Shown one piece after another: positions 1 to 7,588 of a DNA stretch of 64,000 bases. Below the pieces are notes generated by a model. The model did not search any database. It worked only from the letters and a program-made list of their open reading frames with translations, and had not been told where the DNA came from. The DNA is from a bacterium 336/3 (GTDB lineage: Bacteria; Bacteroidota; Bacteroidia; Cytophagales; Thermonemataceae). The position numbers and the translations under genes were made by a program. Position 1 is the stretch's first letter, and each line of letters begins with the position of its first letter. Where the stretch lies: assembly GCA_001281695.1 (NCBI GenBank), contig LJIE01000001.1, positions 2,680,586 to 2,744,585 on the forward strand. The letters run 5' to 3'.

Positions 1-151
1 TGCTTCCTCCTATTCCAGAGCCTCCTAAACCAGCAATGACTACATTTTTAATTTCGTTTGTTGGATTTGTAACTTTTTGATTGCGACCAATTTCTATAGA
101 TTTGCTCAATTGAGCAGGAAATGAGGCAATTAAATCTTGCATGCTTACCAT
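1..151 (-). CDS. Partial bifunctional phosphoglucose/phosphomannose isomerase (N-terminus)
   Basis: The gene runs off the left edge, so only the first 50 residues are visible. They read as a short helical lead-in followed by N-V-V-I-A-G-L-G-G-S-G-I-G-G-S, the glycine-rich opening of the SIS domain in bifunctional phosphoglucose/phosphomannose isomerases, which interconvert glucose-6-P or mannose-6-P with fructose-6-P. Two in-frame ATGs (ending at 151 and 142) could serve as start; the second gives M-Q-D-L-I. The gene is co-oriented with the hydrolase gene to its right, 21 bases away, so it may be cotranscribed with it. The catalytic part is outside the window, so the call rests on the N-terminal motif alone. 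Confidence 0.65.
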   Translation of the reverse strand, partial: MVSMQDLIASFPAQLSKSIEIGRNQKVTNPTNEIKNVVIAGLGGSGIGGS

Positions 152-172
152 AATCAGATTTTTATAAAATTT

Positions 173-949
173 TTATTGTGAATCTATTTCTAAAACTAAG
201 CCATCATGGGCTATTTCAATATTCTTAGGTAATTCTTTCGTTACTTCTTCATGTAAACCCATTCTATGGCTCAGATGTGTTAAGTATGTTTTTTCTGCAC
301 CAATATGTTCCGCCATTTCAATGGCTTGAGTTAAATTAAAATGTGATAAATGATCTGCTCTTTGCAAGGCATTTATAACCAATACTTTAGAACCATATAT
401 TTTCGCTATTTCTTCAGTTGCTATATAATTTGCGTCTGTAATATAAGTAAAATCTCCTATTCTAAAACCCAAAACAGGTAAATGATGATGAAAAACCTCT
501 ATAGGCAATACTTTTACATTTTCTACCTGAAAATAATGACTCTTTGTAATTTCACAAAGTTCTACTTGTGGTATTCCTGGGTATCGTTTTTCGGCAAAAA
601 TATAAGCAAACTCACTTTTGATCTGATTCAAAACTTTATGTGTTCCATACAAAGGCATATCTTTTTGTTGTTTAAAGTTGAATGCCCTAATGTCATCCAA
701 ACCTGCTGTATGGTCTTTGTGTTCGTGAGTAAAAAGTACAGCATCAAGTTTTTGCACTTTTTCACGAAGCATTTGTTGTCTAAAATCAGGTCCTGTATCA
801 ATCACAAAGTTTGTTTCCTCAGTTTCAATGAGTACTGAAGAACGCAATCTTTTATCTTTAGGATTTTGGGAACTACACACTTCACAATCGCAGGTGATAA
901 CGGGTATGCCTTGTGAAGTACCTGTTCCTAAAAATGTTACTTTAATCAT
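173..949 (-). CDS. MBL-fold metallohydrolase, PhnP-like
   Basis: 258 residues, a single metallo-beta-lactamase domain. It begins with F-L-G-T-G-T-S-Q-G-I-P and has the metal motif H75-E-H77-K-D79-H80, a later H-H-H stretch (about 153-155) and D in Y-I-T-D-A-N. Three cysteines (C20, C22, C25) near the N-terminus match the extra structural zinc site of PhnP-type phosphodiesterases. This family hydrolyses cyclic phosphodiesters; the substrate here is unknown, and no phosphonate (phn) genes are nearby. The ATG overlaps the stop of the upstream 93-residue gene by four bases, so the two are translationally coupled. Confidence 0.8.
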   Translation of the reverse strand: MIKVTFLGTGTSQGIPVITCDCEVCSSQNPKDKRLRSSVLIETEETNFVIDTGPDFRQQMLREKVQKLDAVLFTHEHKDHTAGLDDIRAFNFKQQKDMPLYGTHKVLNQIKSEFAYIFAEKRYPGIPQVELCEITKSHYFQVENVKVLPIEVFHHHLPVLGFRIGDFTYITDANYIATEEIAKIYGSKVLVINALQRADHLSHFNLTQAIEMAEHIGAEKTYLTHLSHRMGLHEEVTKELPKNIEIAHDGLVLEIDSQ

Positions 950-1227
950 TCCTGTGTAATAATTTCTTTAGCAATCAAACCTTCATACAGTTGTGCTGTT
1001 TTTTCAGAGAGTTTTTGAGTGTCCACAACAATCTGTTTTACTATTTCTATTAAACAATTTACTTTTCCTTCTAAAGAAAAATATTTATTAACAATGATAA
1101 CTTTTTTTTCTTTAAGAATGCAGTATCCAGATTTAAAATTCCCTTTTTCATAACGTAAGAAATGATCTGATTCTGCAAAAATATCCTCTATTTTACTCAA
1201 AAAAGCTGGTGTATATTTGATTTCCAT
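946..1227 (-). CDS. Conserved hypothetical protein (93 aa)
   Basis: A small acidic/basic mixed alpha-beta protein with no signal peptide or membrane segment. The core includes L-R-Y-E-K-G-N-F-K-S-G-Y-C and K-V-I-I-V-N-K-Y-F. I believe this is a conserved Bacteroidota protein of unknown function, but I cannot assign a family from sequence alone. Its stop overlaps the start of the PhnP-like hydrolase gene, suggesting a shared transcript and possibly a shared role. A TATATTTG promoter element lies 24-31 bases before the ATG. Confidence 0.8.
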   Translation of the reverse strand: MEIKYTPAFLSKIEDIFAESDHFLRYEKGNFKSGYCILKEKKVIIVNKYFSLEGKVNCLIEIVKQIVVDTQKLSEKTAQLYEGLIAKEIITQE

Positions 1228-1250
1228 TAGTTTGAAAACTTACTTTTTTG

Positions 1251-1258
1251 CAAATATA
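1251..1258 (-). promoter_or_regulatory. Bacteroidota -7 element (TATATTTG)
   Basis: On the minus strand this reads TATATTTG, an exact match to TAnnTTTG, 24 bases upstream of the 93-residue gene. There is no TTTG at the usual 19-20 base spacing; the nearest is 24 bases upstream. The assignment is inferred from consensus only. Confidence 0.45.
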
Positions 1259-1270
1259 CGTTTTTTAAAT

Positions 1271-1312
1271 AAAAAAGCTTCCCAAAGTATTAAACTTTTG
1301 GGAAGCTTTTTA
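1271..1312. terminator. Bidirectional-looking intrinsic terminator
   Basis: A stem of about 15 bp (AAAAGCTTCCCAAA with its complement, loop around 1288-1293) is flanked by an A-run on the left and a T-run on the right. In the minus direction it follows the stop of the beta-helix lipoprotein gene, ending the TonB receptor-lipoprotein transcript. Confidence 0.85.
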
Positions 1313-1332
1313 TATTAAAATATTTTCAAATC

Positions 1333-2703
1333 TTAGTATTGTGTAGTTTGTGGATTAAAGTTAGTCCAAGTAGCTGTCCAGTTGTTTGTACCAAATGCAC
1401 CTCTGAAGTTTACTTTATCAAAGTAAGCATCTGTACCTTTACCCGTCCAAACAGCACCAGTAAGTAAAGGAGAACCTGCTGTTGGTAATGTTTGAGGAGT
1501 ATTTAAGCTACTAATTGTACCTAATCTCAAATCAGCAGTATTGGCAACAGCATTGCCATAAGCAACTGTATTGAACCAGTTTGTAACATCTGTAGTAGTA
1601 AATGCAGGTGTAGTAGAACCCGCAGCAATTGTTCTATTTGCTGTTACTGTACCAGCTATTACAACACCTCTTACTTGTAAAGCATCACTTTGAGCATTAG
1701 CCCAAGTAGGTGAGCCATCTAGACGCAAACCATTAGGATAACCTACAAATACAGAGTTAAATACACTTTTTGAAGTATTTCTACGTAAGTGCATAGCATT
1801 TTGGTATGTTCCAGAACCTAAACCAGTAGCAGGTATTGTAGAAGATGTGTCTGAAGCAAAAACTGTAATATTAGCAAATACAGGAGATGTTTTAGGTCCA
1901 CTTTCAGGAGTACCAGGGTTGAAGTTATCAGACTCAAAACCATTAGAAGCAGATGCATCTGCAAAGTTTTTATCTCTTAAAGCAAAACCGTATTGTACTT
2001 TTCCATTAAATCCAAAATCAGTATCAAAATCATCATCCCAACCTCTGAAAGCTACTAAATATTTAGAATTTACTGTTCCACCAAACCATTCAAAAGAGTC
2101 ATCACCACAATAAGAAACCTGAATGTACTCAATAGTAGTACCTCTACCTACACCATACAGAGTAAGACCGTTAATCTCACTATTGGGTTGGAAAGCAATA
2201 CCTCCAAACTCAATACGAGCATATTTTAAAATACCAGAGTTATCGTTTTCATCAGAACCACCATAAGAACCACGAATACCACCTTCCATTGTAGGAGATG
2301 ATTGGTTTACAGGTGCTTTTCCAGCAATTACAACACCACCCCAGTCACCATAACCACGTGAACCAGCAACCTGATTAGAAGTAAATACAATCGGTTTTTC
2401 AGCAGTACCTTCAGCGATAAGTTGTCCACCTCTTTCTACTACCAATGTACCCTTGCTATCTTTATCTCCAAAAATAACTGTACCAGCTTCAATGGTAAGT
2501 TTTGCTCCTTCTGTTACATACACAAATCCTTTTAAAAGATATTTGTTAGTTGCTTTAAAAGTTGTTTCCCCTTTTAATTCTCCCGTAATAATGATTTTAC
2601 CATCAGGAGTTGTTTGTACAGGCGTTGTTGTAGTTTCATCTTTTTTACAAGCTATCATAGATAGTGCGATGAAAGTTAGAAATAGGAAAGTTAGCTTTCT
2701 CAT
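1333..2703 (-). CDS. Beta-helix-like surface lipoprotein partner of TonB receptor
   Basis: 456 residues. Residues 1-19 form a lipoprotein signal ending in L-S-M-I-A-C, with the +2/+3 lysines (C-K-K-D) common in Bacteroidota lipoproteins. After a Thr/Pro linker, the body shows repeated short beta-strand turns (L-T-I-E-A-G-T-V-I-F-G, G-T-L-V-V-E-R-G-G-Q-L) typical of a right-handed beta-helix, then Gly/Asp-rich loops. It lies 21 bases downstream of the TonB-dependent receptor gene and ends at a strong terminator, so the two form an operon. Genes of this type regularly accompany TonB receptors in Bacteroidota; the ligand is not known. It may bind substrate at the cell surface for the receptor. 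Confidence 0.8.
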   Translation of the reverse strand: MRKLTFLFLTFIALSMIACKKDETTTTPVQTTPDGKIIITGELKGETTFKATNKYLLKGFVYVTEGAKLTIEAGTVIFGDKDSKGTLVVERGGQLIAEGTAEKPIVFTSNQVAGSRGYGDWGGVVIAGKAPVNQSSPTMEGGIRGSYGGSDENDNSGILKYARIEFGGIAFQPNSEINGLTLYGVGRGTTIEYIQVSYCGDDSFEWFGGTVNSKYLVAFRGWDDDFDTDFGFNGKVQYGFALRDKNFADASASNGFESDNFNPGTPESGPKTSPVFANITVFASDTSSTIPATGLGSGTYQNAMHLRRNTSKSVFNSVFVGYPNGLRLDGSPTWANAQSDALQVRGVVIAGTVTANRTIAAGSTTPAFTTTDVTNWFNTVAYGNAVANTADLRLGTISSLNTPQTLPTAGSPLLTGAVWTGKGTDAYFDKVNFRGAFGTNNWTATWTNFNPQTTQY

Positions 2704-2724
2704 GGTTGTTTGTCGGGTTTATTA

Positions 2725-5571
2725 TTAAAAGTTATAAGTAACGGTTGCATTTACGGTTGTTCCAGGTCTAAAAGCTCTGAAATCAGAATCTTGACCATCA
2801 ATTTTACCATTTAAGTTAGAATCTTGTAAAAACTTAAACTTCTGATTTAAAACGTCTTGTACACTTAAACGAGCTTCCCACTTTTTATCTAAGAACGACT
2901 TAGAAATATTAAAATCTATAATGTTACGAGGCACTTCGTACAAACTGGGTTGGTTATTATTTCCTACCAAATACAATCTAGGTCCTGCTACATTATAAAG
3001 CACATTCACTTGGAACCCTCTATCTTCATCATTATAATACAAACCTGCATTCACTAAATAAGGTGATTGTCCTACCAATGTTCTGTTTTTAGGAGCATCT
3101 ACATCAGTAAGTCCTGATGAGCTGGGCCCTAAATCTACTTGGTTTCCAACATTCACATTACTCACCAAATAAGATGCATTGGCAACAATGCTCATTCTTT
3201 GGATAAATTTAGATGAAGTAAAATTATAGAAAGACTTTCTCACTTCTGCCTCAACACCATAACCTTGTGCACTTTGAGCATTTCCATAACCAAAAGCGAT
3301 AGCTGTACCACCAGCAGAAGCATTTTGTAAGTAAGCTTCCACAGGATTTTGGAAATTTTTATAAAATACTCCCAAAGAAATGAGTTCGCTTGTAGAAGGG
3401 TAATATTCCCAACGTAAGTCAGCATTATCAATGGTAGCTGTTTTTAATCTTACATTACCTCTTGTATCAGCATTTAAGTTGAAATCATAGAAATTAAATG
3501 GAGCAAGTTCTCTAAATTCAGGACGATTCACTGTACGAGAATATGCAAAGCGAATTAATTGTTTATCTGAAAGATTATATACTGCATTCAAAGATGGTAG
3601 AACACTCAATATTCTATTATCTGCATTTTCAGGTAAGCCAGAAAGGTTTAATGATTCTAATTCTTGAATGTTATATTCTGTACGAACACCTGGTGTAACA
3701 CTCATTTTTTTGCCCAAAGGAATATAACCTCCTACATAACCTGCCATCAGTGTATTAAATCCTTTGTAACTATCAATAGGGCTTGTACCTTCAGCAAAAG
3801 TGAAGCCTGTTGTTCCATTGATATTTTCAGGTCTGAATATTTGGTCAAGTGGTAGCAATTTCAAAGGTGAAATATCTGCTCCTGGTGATTGTAAATAGCT
3901 GAAATAACGAGCATCAAAATCTCTTGTTTTGCGTTCTGTATAAAATCCATAACGAAGTTTCATAGGATTACTACCTTCTACTTCTTTTCCTATTTTTTGT
4001 TCTACAGCAACATTGGCAGAATAAGCCAATTCATTCAAATTAGAAAAATAACGACCATCTGTTAAGTTTGCAGAACCAGGGATAGCCATAACATAAGGTT
4101 CGTTATTTTCACCTACTTGTCTTGTTCTGTTGGTATTGAAACGTCTCCAATCTGGTTCTTGCTTGTTGGTATAGTTCAAGCCAGTTGCCCAAGTAAGTAC
4201 AAATCTTTCATCATTCAATTTGTGTTTACCTGTAATCTGACCACCATAAAAGCTTTTTTGTTCAAAACGCTGAGAGAAGTTTCTGAAATCAAAGTTATTC
4301 AATAAATCTGTTCCTTCACGAATAAGAGATTGTCTAAAAGATTGTTGGTTGAATAAATTTTTGAATTCTATTCTGTTATCTGCATTCCAACTCAAAGACC
4401 AATTGTGTAAAGCACTCAAACGCAAGTTATTTGTATAAGTATCATCTTTGAATGTACCAATTACTTGTGCTGGGAATGTAATCTGGTCGTTTAGTAAACT
4501 ATTCTGGTTAGCTGAATAATATTGATGTGTATTAGAATAGTTGATAGAAGTAAGTGTTCCAAAACGGAAACGACCTTTATCGAAGCGTCTGCCTAGATTG
4601 AATCCAAAACGGTGGTCAGGCATTATTTTTTTACGAATAAATGCTAAATCAGAAGATAAGGCATTTGCACCTAATTGAGCTCTCTGAACAGCACTCAAAT
4701 CATTACTTAAAAAAGAAGGGAAATTGCTTGGAAGCTTTCTCAATCCATTGTCAAAGCCTAAGAAATCAGTATTGCTTCTTTGATAATCAGATACTTCATT
4801 AAATGTTGTTCCTACTCTACCACCATATCCAAAACTCACATTTGCAAAATTTTCTTCTGGAGCATTTTTAGTATAAATTTTCACAGCACCACCAGCAAAA
4901 TCACCGGGCAATTCAGGTCCACCTGATTTAAAAATTAAAACTCTATCAATCATGTTACTAGGTACTAAGTCGAAAGAGAAAGCTCTGCTATCTACTTCTG
5001 TACTGGGTGCATATATATCATTGATTAAGACAGCGTTATAACGTTGTGGCAATCCTCTGATAATGGCAAAACGATTTTCTTGAAGGGATACACCAGGAAT
5101 ACGGCGAAGTACCTGTGCTGCATCTTTGTCTTGTGATTTTTGAATTTGCTCTGAACCTATCCCTACAGCTACTTGTTCGGCTTCTTTGATTTCAGCAATA
5201 ACAGCAATACTTGTACCTGTTTCTTTACGAGCTACAATTTCAATGCCTGTAATATTATTATTTTCAGGATTTAGGGATGTGTTGATGATAACGATTTTTC
5301 CCGCAGGAACTTCCACGTTTTCAACTTCTTTGGTATCATAACCTACTGAAGTGATAACTACAGTGTATTTACCCTCTGGAATATTGGTAATCTGAAAGTT
5401 ACCATCTATATCTGTTGAGCCACCCAAAGATGTACCTTTTAGTAAAATAGTTGCCCCAATAATTGCTTCATTGGCTGCATCATCTTTTAGATTACCCTTA
5501 ATTGTTCCAGTATTTTGTGCAAAAGCACTTTGGAGAGCAAAAAATAGAATGAGTGAAAAAATGTGTCTCAT
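2725..5571 (-). CDS. TonB-dependent receptor with carboxypeptidase-regulatory-like domain
   Basis: 948 residues from the chosen ATG at 5571; an earlier in-frame start would add 11 residues in front of a clean signal peptide (M-R-H-I-F ... S-A-F-A-Q), so the later one is preferred. Order: signal peptide; carboxypeptidase-regulatory-like beta-sandwich (about 20-105: G-T-I-K-G-N-L-K-D ... G-N-F-Q-I-T-N-I-P-E-G-K-Y); plug domain with A-A-Q-V-L-R-R-I-P-G-V-S-L and R-G-L-P-Q-R-Y-N; then a long 22-strand-type beta-barrel ending in an aromatic residue (T-V-T-Y-N-F). It takes up an unknown ligand across the outer membrane using TonB energy. It has no SusD partner; its partner is the lipoprotein directly downstream. 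Confidence 0.92.
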   Translation of the reverse strand: MRHIFSLILFFALQSAFAQNTGTIKGNLKDDAANEAIIGATILLKGTSLGGSTDIDGNFQITNIPEGKYTVVITSVGYDTKEVENVEVPAGKIVIINTSLNPENNNITGIEIVARKETGTSIAVIAEIKEAEQVAVGIGSEQIQKSQDKDAAQVLRRIPGVSLQENRFAIIRGLPQRYNAVLINDIYAPSTEVDSRAFSFDLVPSNMIDRVLIFKSGGPELPGDFAGGAVKIYTKNAPEENFANVSFGYGGRVGTTFNEVSDYQRSNTDFLGFDNGLRKLPSNFPSFLSNDLSAVQRAQLGANALSSDLAFIRKKIMPDHRFGFNLGRRFDKGRFRFGTLTSINYSNTHQYYSANQNSLLNDQITFPAQVIGTFKDDTYTNNLRLSALHNWSLSWNADNRIEFKNLFNQQSFRQSLIREGTDLLNNFDFRNFSQRFEQKSFYGGQITGKHKLNDERFVLTWATGLNYTNKQEPDWRRFNTNRTRQVGENNEPYVMAIPGSANLTDGRYFSNLNELAYSANVAVEQKIGKEVEGSNPMKLRYGFYTERKTRDFDARYFSYLQSPGADISPLKLLPLDQIFRPENINGTTGFTFAEGTSPIDSYKGFNTLMAGYVGGYIPLGKKMSVTPGVRTEYNIQELESLNLSGLPENADNRILSVLPSLNAVYNLSDKQLIRFAYSRTVNRPEFRELAPFNFYDFNLNADTRGNVRLKTATIDNADLRWEYYPSTSELISLGVFYKNFQNPVEAYLQNASAGGTAIAFGYGNAQSAQGYGVEAEVRKSFYNFTSSKFIQRMSIVANASYLVSNVNVGNQVDLGPSSSGLTDVDAPKNRTLVGQSPYLVNAGLYYNDEDRGFQVNVLYNVAGPRLYLVGNNNQPSLYEVPRNIIDFNISKSFLDKKWEARLSVQDVLNQKFKFLQDSNLNGKIDGQDSDFRAFRPGTTVNATVTYNF

Positions 5572-5601
5572 AAAAAACCTTATATCCGTTAAATTTTGGT
5601 G

Positions 5602-5609
5602 CAAAGGTA
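5602..5609 (-). promoter_or_regulatory. Bacteroidota -7 element (TACCTTTG)
   Basis: Minus-strand TACCTTTG, an exact TAnnTTTG match, 30 bases upstream of the TonB receptor start. No clear TTG lies at the expected spacing upstream. This is likely the promoter of the receptor-lipoprotein pair. Confidence 0.5.
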
Positions 5610-5792
5610 TAGTAGGCGTATTACGCTTTGCTTAAAAGGATATTAAGTATTTTTTATGTTTAAAGGCTTTTTAAAGACTTTTTATTAATCTTAACATAAA
5701 TTTCTTTACATAAAATTAATATACGAAACAGCCTGTTTTGTTAAATATTTCGTAAAATAAGCTGTTTTGTATCAAAAATTTTTTCTCTTGTA

Positions 5793-6056
5793 TTAATTCT
5801 CTTTTGTCATTCTGCCTACTGCACAACTTACAAAAGATTTCGCTTTATGTAGCAAATTGTTATTTCCTTTTTCAGGATAGCCTAACTGAGAAAGTTTTTC
5901 TACAAGGTTATTTCTAATATCATTTGTACCAATTACCGTTATAGTTTCTTTTTCTACTTCTACTTTTTCAACACCAACCAAACTACTGAGAGCTTTTTTA
6001 ATGCTGTTCATACAGCCACCACATTTTATATTTTCTACTTGAATTAGATATTCCAT
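5793..6056 (-). CDS. Heavy-metal-associated (HMA) domain protein
   Basis: 87 residues. Residues 1-65 match the ferredoxin-like HMA fold: V-E-N-I-K-C-G-G-C-M-N-S-I-K-K-A with the metal-binding C12-x-x-C15 and G-V-E-K-V-E-V-E. A C-terminal extension carries a third cysteine (S-C-A-V-G-R-M). HMA proteins bind Cu(I) or similar soft metals. It is the last gene of the sulfur cluster, where it could buffer a metal or bind persulfide through its cysteines (inference). Confidence 0.85.
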   Translation of the reverse strand: MEYLIQVENIKCGGCMNSIKKALSSLVGVEKVEVEKETITVIGTNDIRNNLVEKLSQLGYPEKGNNNLLHKAKSFVSCAVGRMTKEN

Positions 6057-6085
6057 AACTTTAATATTTTTAATGTAAACAAAAA

Positions 6086-6325
6086 CTACTTTACTTCTTC
6101 AAATTCTATTTTCTTGATTTCATTTTTAGAGTATTTTGAGGCTGTATTGATAGCACAATTTGAACCCGCACAACCCAAAGCAAATAAGCCCATGATTGCA
6201 AAATAACCACCAAATATACTCAATATCCACTGATTTTCTTTCCAAGCCTGTACCATAATCATGATTCCCATGATTAAATAGATTGCTCTTCTCACATTCC
6301 AACCTGTCAAAATTCTGTTTTTCAT
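6086..6325 (-). CDS. Small inner-membrane protein (DUF2892-like) with GCA-x3-CAI motif
   Basis: 79 residues with two predicted membrane helices (about 13-28 and 33-52), resembling the DUF2892/YgaP membrane-anchor type. Right after the second helix is G-C52-A-G-S-N-C57-A-I, followed by a charged tail. The same GCA-x3-CAI signature is in the unrelated small membrane protein at 6649-6858. The gene starts four bases after the thioredoxin stop, so the two are coupled. Its role is unknown; it may handle thiols or persulfides at the membrane. Confidence 0.75.
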   Translation of the reverse strand: MKNRILTGWNVRRAIYLIMGIMIMVQAWKENQWILSIFGGYFAIMGLFALGCAGSNCAINTASKYSKNEIKKIEFEEVK

Positions 6326-6329
6326 CGTT

Positions 6330-6626
6330 CTAGGAAATATGTTGTTTCAATAAATTTACAAGTCCATTTTTAGGAACTACTCCACTTTGTCTCCAAAGCA
6401 ATTCTCCATTTTTAAATAACATGAGTGTAGGCACACCCATAATCTGATAATTTTGGGCTACTTGAGGGTTTTTATCTACATCAATTTTAATAATATTAGA
6501 TGTTTCTCCTACCTCTGCCTTTACTTCTTGCAAAATAGGAGCCATCATTTTGCAAGGTCCACACCATTCGGCATAAAAATCTACCAATACAGGTGTATCT
6601 TGATTGATTATTTCTTGGAATGTCAT
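6330..6626 (-). CDS. trxA: Thioredoxin
   Basis: 98 residues, a complete thioredoxin fold with the active site [12 protein letters not shown] (cysteines about 22 and 25), the cis-proline loop G-V-P-T-L-M-L-F, and the C-terminal helix. There is no signal peptide, so it is cytoplasmic. Thioredoxin reduces protein disulfides and also removes persulfide sulfur from rhodaneses and from CstB-like enzymes. Its place inside the sulfur cluster points to that second role here. Confidence 0.93.
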   Translation of the reverse strand: MTFQEIINQDTPVLVDFYAEWCGPCKMMAPILQEVKAEVGETSNIIKIDVDKNPQVAQNYQIMGVPTLMLFKNGELLWRQSGVVPKNGLVNLLKQHIS

Positions 6627-6648
6627 TTTCTACTTTTTTTAGTTAAAA

Positions 6649-6858
6649 TTAGCTTTTAGTTTGGGGTTTGTCCTGAACAAACATTCCCAAGCCCAATGTG
6701 CCCACCAGGCTACCATATAAAGTACTATTCAAGGGTTTTGAAGTAATCGCACACGTTCCACTTGCACAACCTACAAAATGCCAGTAAGCATAACCAGCCA
6801 AAGCTCCTAAAATAGCTCCCAATACATACAATTTATTTTTATTTAAAAATGCTAACAT
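6649..6858 (-). CDS. DUF6132-like small membrane protein with GCA-x3-CAI motif
   Basis: 69 residues from the ATG at 6858, chosen because a purine-rich AAAGGA lies just upstream and an earlier start would overlap the preceding rhodanese gene. Two hydrophobic segments (about 10-29 and 46-61) flank G-C31-A-S-G-T-C36-A-I. The motif and layout match DUF6132 proteins, which I recall as frequent neighbours of rhodanese and thioredoxin genes. The function is unknown. Confidence 0.7.
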   Translation of the reverse strand: MLAFLNKNKLYVLGAILGALAGYAYWHFVGCASGTCAITSKPLNSTLYGSLVGTLGLGMFVQDKPQTKS

Positions 6859-6869
6859 AGTTTTTTCCT

Positions 6870-7178
6870 TTAATCTACCAAAGAAGCTACATTTCCCCAA
6901 GAACCACCATTTACTACATTTTCAAAGCCATTTTTTTCTAAAATACTTTTGGCTTGGCTACTTCTCATACCACTACGACAAAACACAACTATGTGATTTT
7001 TACTTTTAAAACGATGCAACTGCCCCGAAATCGTATCTAATGGGATATTTACAGCACCCTTTACACTCCCCGATTTAAACTCCACAGGTGTACGAACATC
7101 CACCAAAAAAGCTCCTGCTGCAATTGCTTCTGAGAGTTTTTCGTCTTGACCAAACAATTTTTTTAAGAATCCGAACAT
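6870..7178 (-). CDS. Cytoplasmic single-domain rhodanese
   Basis: 102 residues, one rhodanese domain: D-V-R-T-P-V-E-F then the active loop V-V-F-C-R-S-G-M-R-S with the sulfur-carrying cysteine (about residue 68). It lacks a signal peptide. Such proteins accept a sulfane sulfur on the loop cysteine and hand it to a thiol. It sits between the periplasmic rhodanese gene and the DUF6132-like gene in one operon. Confidence 0.9.
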   Translation of the reverse strand: MFGFLKKLFGQDEKLSEAIAAGAFLVDVRTPVEFKSGSVKGAVNIPLDTISGQLHRFKSKNHIVVFCRSGMRSSQAKSILEKNGFENVVNGGSWGNVASLVD

Positions 7179-7191
7179 AATTTTTTAAGTT

Positions 7192-7575
7192 TTATTTTTC
7201 TACCACTTTTTGAGCTTTTTTCCATGCTGCTATACCTCCAGAGAGGTTATATACTTTCTTAAATCCTTTTTCTAACATAATTTCTACTGCTGTACTACTT
7301 CTACCACCTGCCTGACAATACACATAATAGGCTTTATTTTTATCTAATTTATCTAAACTAGCAGAAAAGCTCTGTTCACTAATATCTAATAGCTTTGAAT
7401 TTTTCAAATGCCCAGTTTGGTATTCTTCAGGGGTTCTTACATCTAAGATAACTACTCCTGTTGTTTGTGAACCTTTTTCAAATTCTTCTACTGTTAAGTT
7501 TTTAACTTTTTTCTGAGCATTTACACAAAATGTTGTGATAAATGCTACAAACACAAGCAAAAAATATCTTTTCAT
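7192..7575 (-). CDS. Exported rhodanese-like protein
   Basis: 127 residues from the ATG at 7575; a longer reading overlaps the upstream gene and lacks a signal. The N-terminus is a signal peptide (M-K-R-Y-F-L-L-V-F-V-A-F ... V-N-A-Q), so the protein is periplasmic. The rhodanese domain has V-I-L-D-V-R-T-P-E-E-Y and active loop Y-C-Q-A-G-G-R-S. It would carry sulfane sulfur outside the cytoplasm, complementing the cytoplasmic rhodanese encoded next. Confidence 0.88.
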   Translation of the reverse strand: MKRYFLLVFVAFITTFCVNAQKKVKNLTVEEFEKGSQTTGVVILDVRTPEEYQTGHLKNSKLLDISEQSFSASLDKLDKNKAYYVYCQAGGRSSTAVEIMLEKGFKKVYNLSGGIAAWKKAQKVVEK

Positions 7576-7588
7576 ACATAATTTATTT

